A stretch of 8,738 nt of DNA, taken from contig CAKRYM010000052.1 of assembly GCA_934427095.1 (NCBI GenBank), positions 1-8,738 on the forward strand. Reading direction: 5' to 3'. This document shows, piece by piece, positions 1 through 7,245 of this stretch; positions within the stretch are counted from its first letter, which is position 1; every line of letters begins with the position of its first letter. Under the pieces are notes generated by a model. That model did no database searches. It was given only the letters and a program-made list of their open reading frames with translations, and was not told the DNA's origin. Source of the DNA: an uncultured Bacillota bacterium (lineage in GTDB: Bacteria > Bacillota > Dehalobacteriia > UBA4068). The position numbers and the translations under genes are program-made.

Positions 1-1
1 A

Positions 2-1051
2 TACCATGCGGACGGCCTTAGAGTAGACGGGGTCAGTAGTATGCTGTATTTGAATTATGGCAGAAGCGAAGGGGATTTGCGCAATGCCTTAGGCGGCGAC
101 GGGGATTTGGACGCCATCGCTTTTTTGCGCGAGCTAAACCGGCGGGTGCTTACAGCCCACCCAGATGTGCTCATGATTGCTGAGGAATCCACAGCCTGGC
201 CTTTGGTTACTTATCCGCCGGATCAGGGAGGCTTGGGTTTTCATTATAAATGGAACATGGGTTGGATGAACGATACCCTGCGCTATATGGAAACGCCCTT
301 TTCTTGGCGACGGGACCAGCATCGACTGCTGAATTTCAGCATGACCTATGCTTTTAGCGAAAATTATGTACTGCCCCTTTCCCATGACGAGGTAGTCCAT
401 GGGAAACGCTCCCTTTTAGGTAGGATGCCGGGGGATTATGACCAGCAGTTTGCCGGGCTTAGATTACTGCTGATGTGGCAATACTGTCATCCTGGCATTA
501 AGTTGGATTTTATGGGGACGGAACTGGGGCAATTCATCGAATGGCAAGACCATGCCCCTTTGGATTGGTGTTTACTGGCTTATCCCCGACATCAGGAAAT
601 ACAAGAATTTTGCCGGGTATTAAATGGCGTATATCGGGAAAATCCTCCCCTTTGGCAGGATGATCATAGCTGGGAAGGATTCCATTGGCTGGATGCAGAC
701 GATAACGCCCAGAGTATATTGATGGGTTGGCGAAAAGGAGAGGACCCCCAATCCTATGTCCTTTTTGTGCTGAATTTTCAGCCCACGGCGTATGATGATT
801 TCCGTATCGGCGTGCCGGGTTTCGGGTATTACTACGAAATATTGAATAGCGACGGTTTACCTTTTGGCGGTGCAGGGGAGGTAAACGAAGGACGGTTGCC
901 TTGCAAACCCATCGGCAGCCATGGTCAGCGTTATTCCATTTCCCTACGTTTACCGGCCTTAAGCGGCGTCTTGATTCGAGGGAAAGTCCGTCGTGGCAGA
1001 AGCAAAAGCGGAAAAAGGAGAGCCCATGAAACAAGCCTTGTTTGCAAATAA
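2..1051 (+). CDS. glgB: 1,4-alpha-glucan branching enzyme GlgB, C-terminal part (5' end outside window)
   Basis: Cytoplasmic enzyme that cuts an alpha-1,4 glucan chain and rejoins it through an alpha-1,6 bond, making the branch points of glycogen. The reading frame is open from base 2, before the first ATG at 41, so the gene enters from the left; 349 residues are visible, roughly the C-terminal half of a family protein. All three GH13 catalytic residues are present. The nucleophile Asp is residue 9 (bases 26-28) in DGLRVDGVSSMLY, where consensus is DAVASMLY. The acid/base Glu is residue 61 (182-184) in MIAEEST. The third Asp is residue 129 (386-388) in PLSHDEVVHGK. The C-terminal beta domain follows from about residue 250 and reaches its usual end near LPALSGVLIRG. 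About 21 extra, very basic residues follow (329-349), and the gene ends 26 nt inside glgP. Family assignment is near certain. Confidence 0.97.
   Translation, partial: YHADGLRVDGVSSMLYLNYGRSEGDLRNALGGDGDLDAIAFLRELNRRVLTAHPDVLMIAEESTAWPLVTYPPDQGGLGFHYKWNMGWMNDTLRYMETPFSWRRDQHRLLNFSMTYAFSENYVLPLSHDEVVHGKRSLLGRMPGDYDQQFAGLRLLLMWQYCHPGIKLDFMGTELGQFIEWQDHAPLDWCLLAYPRHQEIQEFCRVLNGVYRENPPLWQDDHSWEGFHWLDADDNAQSILMGWRKGEDPQSYVLFVLNFQPTAYDDFRIGVPGFGYYYEILNSDGLPFGGAGEVNEGRLPCKPIGSHGQRYSISLRLPALSGVLIRGKVRRGRSKSGKRRAHETSLVCK
1015..1028 (+). promoter_or_regulatory. glgP ribosome binding site and start codon inside the glgB end
   Basis: AAGGAG at 1015-1020 lies 5 nt before ATG at 1026. This favours 1026 over an in-frame GTG at 993, which has only a weak GAGGGAAA-like sequence upstream and would add 11 residues (MAEAKAEKGEP) not typical of the family. 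The site lies inside the last codons of glgB, so glgP translation is probably coupled to glgB. Confidence 0.8.
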
Positions 1052-3458
1052 AGATCAATTTATCCAAGAATACCGGGAGGCCTTTTTGCTGGCTGGCGCT
1101 CCCACCCCAGAAAACAGCAGCCCAGAACGGCAATATGCAGTGCTAGCCCGATTACTCAGGGGCAAATGCGCCGCCCCTTGGCGGGCAGCTACGGATCATA
1201 CCATTGCTTGCGGGAAAAAGCAGGTATTCTATTTTTCCATGGAATTCCTGATCGGCACCTTGCTCAAGGATTATTTGTTGAACCTAAATTGTCTGGATGT
1301 GGTAAGGGAAGGCCTGCAAGAGTTAGGCATTGATTTGGAGGACCTTTGCCAAGCGGAAAAAGCTGCTGGCTTAGGTAACGGCGGCTTGGGCAGACTGGCC
1401 GCCTGTTTTCTGGATTCCATGGCTTTTTTGGGGATGCCGGGAAATGGCATGGGCATTCGTTATCGCTACGGCTTTTTCACCCAGAAAATCGTAGACGGTT
1501 TCCAGGCTGAACTGCCGGATACCTGGCTGAGCAATGGTTACCCGTGGGAGCTGCGGCAGCCGGAGTTGGCGGTAACCGTAAATTTTAAAGGCCATTTGGA
1601 AGAGGAATGGCGCAACGGCCGGCTTTTTGTGACTTGTCGGGATACGGAGCAGGTAAGGGCTGTCCCCTATGATGTGCCTATTGTGGGCGCGGGACCACAT
1701 GGCACCATCAATTACTTGCGGCTTTGGAGCGCAGAAGCGGTTTCCGATAGCCTGGATATGGAATCCTTCAATAAAGGGGATTTTAGCCGAGCGGTAAGAG
1801 AAAGGGCGGAGGCTGAAGCCATTTCCTATATCCTTTATCCGGAAGATAGCAGCTATTCCGGCCGGGAATTACGGTTGAAGCAGGAATATTTTTTGGTTTC
1901 TGCTGGTATACAGTCTATTTTGCGGCAATACTTGGCTACCGGCGCTTCCTTAAAAGTCCTTGCCCGGAAAATCGCTATCCACATTAATGATACCCATCCG
2001 GCTCTGGCCATTCCGGAATTAATGCGTATCTTTTTGGATGAATATGGTATGGATTGGGACGTGGCTTGGCAAATCACTTGGAACACTCTTTCCTATACCA
2101 ATCACACCATTTTGCCAGAAGCCATGGAAAAATGGGATACGGGTTTACTCAGCCATTTATTGCCCCGGATTTATCAAATCATTGTGGAGATTGACCGCCG
2201 TTACCGCTTAGAGCATCATATCCCAGCAGAAGCGGGGGATACAACCACCATCATTCACGATAACTGTGTCTGGATGGCCAATTTGGCGGTAATCGGCAGC
2301 CATTCTGTAAACGGCGTGGCCCAGCTGCATACGCAGATTTTGAAAGAATCTACCATGGCAGATCTTTACCGGGTCTTCCCAGAACGGTTTAATAACAAAA
2401 CCAACGGCATCAGCCACCGCCGCTTTGTGATCAAAGCTAATCCGGGCCTAACTGCCTTGCTAGACGAAACCCTGGGGGAAAGCTGGCGCCTGAGCCCAGA
2501 CCGGGAATTGCCCCGCTTAAAGAAAGAGCAAGGGGACACCGCCCTTTTGCAACGACTGCACCAGGTGAAACAGGAGAATAAGCTGGCCTTGGCTCAGTGG
2601 CTTTGGCGTCACCAGGGGGTACGGATTAATCCCGAATCTGTGGTAGACGCCCAGGTGAAACGGATTCATGCCTATAAACGGCAAACCTTGAACCTTTTCC
2701 GCATTATGGCAGCCTATGAGGAAATACAGCAAAATCCTAATGCCTTTACCCAGCCCATTACTTTCCTGATCGGCGGCAAGGCGGCGCCGGGCTATCATTA
2801 TGCAAAAAGTGTGATTCGTTTGGCCCATGCCTTAAGCGAAAAAATTGCCGCAGATCCTTTGGCCCGCAAATGGCTGCAATTAGTCTTTGTGGAGGATTAT
2901 AACACCCAGGCTGCGGAAATTATTTGCCCCGCTACAGATATTAGCGAACAAATTTCTACGGCCAGTCAAGAAGCCTCTGGTACCGGGAATATGAAGTTTA
3001 TGTTCAACGGCGCCTTGACCTTAGGCACCTTGGACGGGTCTACGGTGGAAATTTGCCGCCGGGTAGGGGAGAAAAATATTTATATTTTCGGCCTTAGGGC
3101 AGAAGAAGTCATGGCCTATTATCAACATGGCGGCTATTCGGCCTATACTCTTTATGCACAGAATGAACAAATCCATGCACTAACCGAACATTTGGTGGAC
3201 GGGTATTTCCCTAATTTGGGTAGCCATTGCCAGTGTATTTACGAGGATTTGTTGCAAGGGAATGACCATTATTTCGTCTTAGCGGATTTCACCGCCTATG
3301 AGCAGACTTGGAAACAGATGCTTTTGGCGTATGGGGATACGTTGGCTTGGCAGAAAAAAGCTTTGTGTAATATTGCAGAAGCCGGTTATTTTACCAGTGA
3401 CCGTACCATAAGAGAATATGCGGACGAGATCTGGCATATGGATTATCAGCGGGATTGA
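1026..3458 (+). CDS. glgP: Glycogen/starch (alpha-glucan) phosphorylase, GT35
   Basis: Pyridoxal-phosphate enzyme that removes glucose from non-reducing ends of alpha-1,4 glucans by phosphorolysis, giving glucose-1-phosphate. At 810 residues it is full length for bacterial members. Landmarks in order: SMEFLIG near 71-77, GLGNGGLGRLAACFLDS at 115-131, the PD-W-L and PWE elements near 164-176, YTNHT at 357-361, TNGISHRR at 459-466, KRIHAYKRQ at 545-553, GGKAAPGY from 583, and the cofactor-binding lysine K657 in EASGTGNMK, followed by NGALTLGTLDG. Several positions depart from the usual consensus: T78 where EFLxGR has Arg, A549 where HEYKRQ has Glu, and GSTVEI where GANVEI is usual. The core motifs are intact, so I expect an active enzyme. 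Start at 1026 is chosen for its ribosome binding site. No signal peptide is seen; it is cytoplasmic. Natural substrate (glycogen or maltodextrin) cannot be settled from sequence, but the operon favours glycogen. Confidence 0.97.
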   Translation: MKQALFANKDQFIQEYREAFLLAGAPTPENSSPERQYAVLARLLRGKCAAPWRAATDHTIACGKKQVFYFSMEFLIGTLLKDYLLNLNCLDVVREGLQELGIDLEDLCQAEKAAGLGNGGLGRLAACFLDSMAFLGMPGNGMGIRYRYGFFTQKIVDGFQAELPDTWLSNGYPWELRQPELAVTVNFKGHLEEEWRNGRLFVTCRDTEQVRAVPYDVPIVGAGPHGTINYLRLWSAEAVSDSLDMESFNKGDFSRAVRERAEAEAISYILYPEDSSYSGRELRLKQEYFLVSAGIQSILRQYLATGASLKVLARKIAIHINDTHPALAIPELMRIFLDEYGMDWDVAWQITWNTLSYTNHTILPEAMEKWDTGLLSHLLPRIYQIIVEIDRRYRLEHHIPAEAGDTTTIIHDNCVWMANLAVIGSHSVNGVAQLHTQILKESTMADLYRVFPERFNNKTNGISHRRFVIKANPGLTALLDETLGESWRLSPDRELPRLKKEQGDTALLQRLHQVKQENKLALAQWLWRHQGVRINPESVVDAQVKRIHAYKRQTLNLFRIMAAYEEIQQNPNAFTQPITFLIGGKAAPGYHYAKSVIRLAHALSEKIAADPLARKWLQLVFVEDYNTQAAEIICPATDISEQISTASQEASGTGNMKFMFNGALTLGTLDGSTVEICRRVGEKNIYIFGLRAEEVMAYYQHGGYSAYTLYAQNEQIHALTEHLVDGYFPNLGSHCQCIYEDLLQGNDHYFVLADFTAYEQTWKQMLLAYGDTLAWQKKALCNIAEAGYFTSDRTIREYADEIWHMDYQRD

Positions 3459-3493
3459 CGAGCCTTTGGTTCGAGTAGCTTGGGGTAAAGAAG

Positions 3494-3509
3494 AGGAGGA
3501 ATGCTGATG
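3494..3509 (+). promoter_or_regulatory. glgC ribosome binding site deciding the start
   Basis: AGGAGG at 3494-3499 is followed by two in-frame ATG codons. The first, at 3501, is only 1 nt away, too close for normal initiation. The second, at 3507, is 7 nt away, the usual distance. Start at 3507 is therefore preferred and gives an N-terminus [14 protein letters not shown], shorter by two residues. Confidence 0.8.
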
Positions 3510-4646
3510 GCAAAAAAAGAATGTATCGCTATGTTGCTGGCCGGAGGACAAGGCAGCCGCATGAAGGCCTTAACCCAGTTTGTGGCCAAGCCAGCCGTGT
3601 CTTTTGGGGGCAAATACCGTATCATTGATTTCAGCCTGAGTAACTGCGCCCTTTCCGGTATTGATACCGTAGGGGTGCTGACCCAGTACAAACCCTATTT
3701 GCTAAACCGGTATATTGGGACCGGCGGCTCCTGGGATCTCAATGAGCGAAACGGCGGCGTGCAGGTGCTTCCTCCCTTTATGAATGAAATTGGCGGTAAC
3801 TGGTATCGGGGAACGGCAGATTCTATTTATCAGAATATCGACTTTATCAGTATGTACGACCCAGAATATGTGCTGATTCTTTCCGGGGATCATATTTATC
3901 ACATGGATTATTCTTTGCTGCTGGATGATCATAAACAGCATCAGGCAGAATTGACCATTGCCGTCCGTCAAGTCCCTTGGGAAGAAGCCTCTCGTTTCGG
4001 CCTGATGTCCACAGATGAAACAGGCCGTATCACGGAATTTGCGGAAAAACCGGCTCTCCCAAAAAGTAATTTGGCTTCCATGGGAATTTATATGTTTAAC
4101 TGGCCAGTTCTTCGTGCCGCCTTGTTGGAGGACGAAGCGGACGAACAGTCTTCCCACGATTTTGGCAAAAATGTTATTCCTCGTTTGCTGGCCCAGGGAA
4201 AACGACTTTTTGCTTATGGCTTTTCCGGCTATTGGCAGGATGTGGGTACAGTAGAAAGTTATTATGAAGCCAACATGCAGTTGTTAGAGAAGAATCCGCC
4301 CTTGAATCTGTTTGACCAATCCCTACGGATTTTCAGCAATACGCCGATTTTACCGCCCCATTTTATTGGTCCAGAGGCTAAGGTAAACGATTGCCTATTC
4401 TGTAATGGTTCAGTCATTTTGGGCAGCATTCGCCATTCTGTGGTTGCCCTTTCAGTGCGGGTGGAGGAGGGTGCTCAGGTAGAGGACAGCGTACTGTTAC
4501 CTGGCGCAGTGGTACGCCGGGGAGCAGTGGTGAAACATAGCATTGTGGGGGAAGACGCCGTGGTTCCACCGGGCAGCCATATCGGTAGGGCTGATGGATC
4601 AGTGGAGTTGGTGGCGGCGAAAATACCGGAGGAGGTGAGGCAATGA
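3507..4646 (+). CDS. glgC: Glucose-1-phosphate adenylyltransferase, catalytic subunit GlgC
   Basis: Makes ADP-glucose and pyrophosphate from ATP and glucose-1-phosphate, the committed step of glycogen synthesis. The 379-residue protein matches the usual Bacillota length. The nucleotidyltransferase domain has GGQGSR at 13-18, KP at 28-29, [13 protein letters not shown] at 34-46, a GTADSIYQN element at 102-110, the catalytic metal-binding Asp D128 in [10 protein letters not shown], the sugar-phosphate-binding lysine K181 in FAEKP, ASMGIY, and a YWQDVGT motif. A left-handed beta-helix of hexapeptide-type repeats occupies about 287-360. The position matching the E. coli activator-site Lys39 is F25. 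The gene begins 48 nt after glgP and ends in a 4-nt overlap with glgD, consistent with a GlgC-GlgD complex. An upstream alternative start at 3501 is possible but less likely. Confidence 0.97.
   Translation: MAKKECIAMLLAGGQGSRMKALTQFVAKPAVSFGGKYRIIDFSLSNCALSGIDTVGVLTQYKPYLLNRYIGTGGSWDLNERNGGVQVLPPFMNEIGGNWYRGTADSIYQNIDFISMYDPEYVLILSGDHIYHMDYSLLLDDHKQHQAELTIAVRQVPWEEASRFGLMSTDETGRITEFAEKPALPKSNLASMGIYMFNWPVLRAALLEDEADEQSSHDFGKNVIPRLLAQGKRLFAYGFSGYWQDVGTVESYYEANMQLLEKNPPLNLFDQSLRIFSNTPILPPHFIGPEAKVNDCLFCNGSVILGSIRHSVVALSVRVEEGAQVEDSVLLPGAVVRRGAVVKHSIVGEDAVVPPGSHIGRADGSVELVAAKIPEEVRQ
4630..4646 (+). promoter_or_regulatory. glgD ribosome binding site and ATGA stop-start overlap
   Basis: AGGAGGTGA at 4630-4638 is a near-perfect complement to the 16S rRNA 3' end. 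AGGAGG ends 7 nt before the glgD ATG at 4643. The glgC stop TGA (4644-4646) shares two bases with this ATG. The arrangement predicts efficient, coupled translation and similar amounts of GlgC and GlgD, as suits a hetero-oligomer. Confidence 0.85.
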
Positions 4647-5764
4647 TCAAAGCGATCGCCTGGATCAATACCAATTATAACGTGCCTGGCCTGACCATGT
4701 TGACCAGGCAGCGTCCTGCCGCAGCGGTGATTTTTGGTGGACGTTACCGACTAATGGACTTTGCCTTATCCAATATGGTTAATGCCGGTATCCGCACCGT
4801 GTGTTTGACGACGCACTATTATAGCCGGTCCATCAGCGACCATTTGGCAGCCGGGGGCGATTGGGACCTTTACCGGAAGGAAGGAGGACTTTTCGTCTTA
4901 CCTGGCTCCACCTATGGTTATCAGGATCAAAACAACCGCTTTACGTTAAAGGATTTTTTACGCAATAAGGAATTTCTCTTGCGGGATACAGCCAAATATG
5001 TCATTGTCAGTACCGCCAGCTATGTGGCGAATTTGGATTATCAGGATGTATTACGCCGTCATGAGGAAAAGGGTGCAGACATTACCTTGCTGACCAAAGC
5101 TTATTGGGAAAAGCCGCTGGAGACGCAAAACGCCTACTGGGTGCGGCAGGGGGCGGATCAGCGCGTGGTGGAATTACGCCATGATAAGGAAGGTCTTATC
5201 CAAAACCCGTACAGTTTGTTTATGGACAATTTTATCATTAATCGGGAAGTGCTTCTCCGTATGATGGAACGCTACCAAACCATGGAACATATGGATTTGC
5301 GAACCGTAATTGCAGAAAATTTACATTTGCTAAAGGTGTATCCTTATTTATTCCAAGGATATTTAGGCCGTATTGAAAGCATGGAAAGTTATTTCCGACA
5401 CAACATGGATTTATTAAATCCTGTGATTAACCGGGAAATTTTCCAGCCCGATAGCCCCATACATACCAAGAGTAAAGAAAACCCACCCGCATATTACGGG
5501 GAGGAATCCCAGGTGAAATATTCCCTGATTACCAGCGGTTGTCGCATCTATGGTCAAGTGGAACATTCCCTCCTTTCCCGTCAGGTGGTGGTGGCACCTG
5601 GGGCAAAGGTACGAAATTGCATCATTATGAATCGTTGTATCATTGGGGAAGACGCGGTGCTGGATTATGTGGTGGCGGATAAATCCGTAACCATACGGCC
5701 CTGCGCCCAATTGGTGGGCAGAAGTACAGCTCCCTTGGTATTAGGGAAAAATGCAGAGCTCTAA
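4643..5764 (+). CDS. glgD: Glucose-1-phosphate adenylyltransferase regulatory-type subunit GlgD
   Basis: Non-catalytic paralogue of GlgC that in Bacillota partners with GlgC and raises ADP-glucose pyrophosphorylase activity. The 373-residue protein keeps the fold: [20 protein letters not shown] from residue 24, a [22 protein letters not shown] block at about 66-87, and a C-terminal beta-helix at about 285-364. It lacks the GGxGxR nucleotide loop, where it reads [11 protein letters not shown]. It lacks the catalytic Asp of SGDHIY, where residues 121-133 read [13 protein letters not shown]. It also lacks the EKP lysine motif. These losses are the GlgD hallmark rather than decay, because the frame is intact and the gene has an excellent ribosome binding site. 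Expected to be catalytically inactive alone. Start is set by the ATGA overlap with glgC. Confidence 0.95.
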   Translation: MIKAIAWINTNYNVPGLTMLTRQRPAAAVIFGGRYRLMDFALSNMVNAGIRTVCLTTHYYSRSISDHLAAGGDWDLYRKEGGLFVLPGSTYGYQDQNNRFTLKDFLRNKEFLLRDTAKYVIVSTASYVANLDYQDVLRRHEEKGADITLLTKAYWEKPLETQNAYWVRQGADQRVVELRHDKEGLIQNPYSLFMDNFIINREVLLRMMERYQTMEHMDLRTVIAENLHLLKVYPYLFQGYLGRIESMESYFRHNMDLLNPVINREIFQPDSPIHTKSKENPPAYYGEESQVKYSLITSGCRIYGQVEHSLLSRQVVVAPGAKVRNCIIMNRCIIGEDAVLDYVVADKSVTIRPCAQLVGRSTAPLVLGKNAEL

Positions 5765-5780
5765 GAGAAGCGGGACAGGG

Positions 5781-5796
5781 AAAGGAGAAAGGCATG
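5781..5796 (+). promoter_or_regulatory. glgA ribosome binding site
   Basis: AAAGGAG at 5781-5787 lies 6 nt before ATG at 5794, within the 29-nt gap after glgD. The gap is purine-rich and I see no hairpin or promoter in it, so glgA is probably read from the same message. Confidence 0.8.
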
Positions 5797-7245
5797 AAGA
5801 TTTTATTTGCCGCCTTTGAGGCTAGCCCTTTTGTGCAGGCCGGCGGCTTGGGGGACGTAGCGGGATCTTTGCCTAAGGCCTTGGCAGCCCTGGGGCATGA
5901 CGTTCGTTTAATTTTGCCTTTGCATGAACAGGTGGCGGCTGATGTTCGGGCGGCAATGCGGCCAGTTTGTTATGGAAAAGTTAGACTAGGCTGGCGGGAA
6001 CAATATTGCGGTATTTTGGAATACACGGCGGGACCGGTCACGGTTTACTTTGTGGATAATGAATATTATTTCAAACGCAATCCCATTTATGGGTATATGG
6101 ACGATGGAGAAAGAGCGGCTTTCTTTTGCCGGGCGGTAACGGAAAATTTACGGGAACTTTGGATGCTGGATGGCTTTCAGCCGGATGTGATTCATTGTAA
6201 TGACTGGCATGCCAGCTTAATCCCGGTTTTCTTGCGGGAAAATTATGATGCAAGAGAGAGTTTCTACCCGCCTATCCGCACGGTGCTTACTATACATAAT
6301 TTGCAGCATCAGGGAAAATGCAACAGAGAATGCCTTACGGATATGTTGGATTTGCCGGCCCATGGTTTGGCTGCGGAACGGTTGTCCTTCGACCAGGACT
6401 TGGATTTTCTGAAAGGGGGGCTTTTGTATAGCGATCAGCTGACTACCGTCAGCCCTACCTATGCCCGGGAAATACAAACCCCCTATTATGGGGAGGGGTT
6501 GGACGAAATTCTCCGTTGGCGCTCAGGGGATTTGACTGGGATTTTAAACGGCATTGACGGCGAGGAATACCATCCTCAGCACGACCCTTTTCTGCTTTGC
6601 CCTATTGGGCCGGATTTGGCTGGCAAAGGGGAAAATAAGCGACTGCTCCAGCAGGAATTGGGCTTACCTGTTGACCCCAATTGTCCTTTGTTGATTATGG
6701 TTTCCCGCTTGGTGGAGCAAAAAGGGTTGGATTTGCTGAACCATATTTTGGCGGAGCTACTTTGCTGTCCGGTACAGTTGGCTGTGTTGGGTACAGGAGA
6801 AGCCCGTTATGAAGCTATGTTCCAGGAAATGGTTAGCCGTTTCCCGGACCGCTTCGCTTTACGACTGGAATTCAGCCGCGCTTTGGCGCACCGGTTCTAT
6901 GCAGGCGGGGATTTGCTGCTTTTCCCTTCCAAATTTGAACCTTGCGGCTTAACACAAATGATTGCTATGACTTACGGCACTTTGCCTTTGGTGCGGGAAA
7001 CTGGTGGTTTGGCGGATTCTGTTCGTGGGTACAAGGCCTTTGGAAAAGAGGCAGATGGCTTCTCTTTCCCCAATTATAACGCCCATGAACTGCTCTTTAC
7101 CGTGAAAGAAGCCATCGGGCTTTACCGGGATAACCGGCAGGTTTGGATGCAATTACAGCAAAACGCCTATACACGGGATTTTTCTTGGCAACGTTCTGCC
7201 GAGCAATATGTCCAGGTTTACGAAAGGGCGTGCAGACATGAGTGA
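5794..7245 (+). CDS. glgA: Glycogen synthase, ADP-glucose type, GT5
   Basis: Transfers glucose from ADP-glucose to the non-reducing end of alpha-1,4 glucan chains. The 483-residue protein is full length for bacterial GlgA (about 477). The N-terminal Rossmann domain opens KILFAAFEASPF, and the GGLGDV loop lies at 17-22. CNDWHASL contains the active-site His H139. HNLQHQG at 168-174 and FLKGGLLYSDQLTTVSPTYA at about 205-224 are family landmarks. In the C-terminal domain, SRLVEQKG carries R305 and K310 (E. coli R300 and K305), and FEPCGLTQ carries E382 (E. coli E377). TGGLADSV follows at about 403-410. Odd point: residue 15, lysine of KTGGL in most members and an ADP-glucose-contact residue in E. 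coli, is Gln here (QAGGL). The remaining active-site set is intact, so activity is expected. The stop overlaps the start of the downstream amylase-family gene. Confidence 0.97.
   Translation: MKILFAAFEASPFVQAGGLGDVAGSLPKALAALGHDVRLILPLHEQVAADVRAAMRPVCYGKVRLGWREQYCGILEYTAGPVTVYFVDNEYYFKRNPIYGYMDDGERAAFFCRAVTENLRELWMLDGFQPDVIHCNDWHASLIPVFLRENYDARESFYPPIRTVLTIHNLQHQGKCNRECLTDMLDLPAHGLAAERLSFDQDLDFLKGGLLYSDQLTTVSPTYAREIQTPYYGEGLDEILRWRSGDLTGILNGIDGEEYHPQHDPFLLCPIGPDLAGKGENKRLLQQELGLPVDPNCPLLIMVSRLVEQKGLDLLNHILAELLCCPVQLAVLGTGEARYEAMFQEMVSRFPDRFALRLEFSRALAHRFYAGGDLLLFPSKFEPCGLTQMIAMTYGTLPLVRETGGLADSVRGYKAFGKEADGFSFPNYNAHELLFTVKEAIGLYRDNRQVWMQLQQNAYTRDFSWQRSAEQYVQVYERACRHE
7223..7245 (+). promoter_or_regulatory. 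Start of the GH13 gene overlapping the glgA stop
   Basis: The ATG at 7238 begins 8 nt before the end of glgA (ATGAGTGA, with the glgA stop at 7243-7245). The only Shine-Dalgarno-like sequence is a modest AAAGGG at 7223-7228, 9 nt upstream. Translation of the downstream gene is probably coupled to glgA termination. I see no better in-frame start that keeps the N-terminal domain whole. Confidence 0.6.

Noticed and set aside
993..1025. GTG start for glgP at 993 (11 extra residues)
   Set aside because: The ATG at 1026 has AAGGAG 5 nt upstream and fits the family N-terminus; the GTG has only a weak upstream match.
534..1133. 199-codon open frame on the minus strand
   Set aside because: It lies antisense to glgB and the start of glgP, has no recognisable protein family and no independent signals; a shadow of coding sequence.
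3459..3473. Possible terminator just after glgP: CGAGCC-TTT-GGTTCG hairpin
   Set aside because: Only 6 bp with one G-U pair and no following T-run; more likely chance or a weak message-stability hairpin than an intrinsic terminator.
3501..3506. Start of glgC at the first ATG, 3501
   Set aside because: The AGGAGG ends only 1 nt before it; the ATG at 3507 has normal 7-nt spacing.
3702..4157. 151-codon open frame on the minus strand
   Set aside because: Antisense to the conserved core of glgC, with a composition and sequence that resemble no family I know.
5755..5762. AGAGCTCT palindrome at the end of glgD
   Set aside because: A perfect but 8-base palindrome in coding sequence; too short to support an operator or recombination site.
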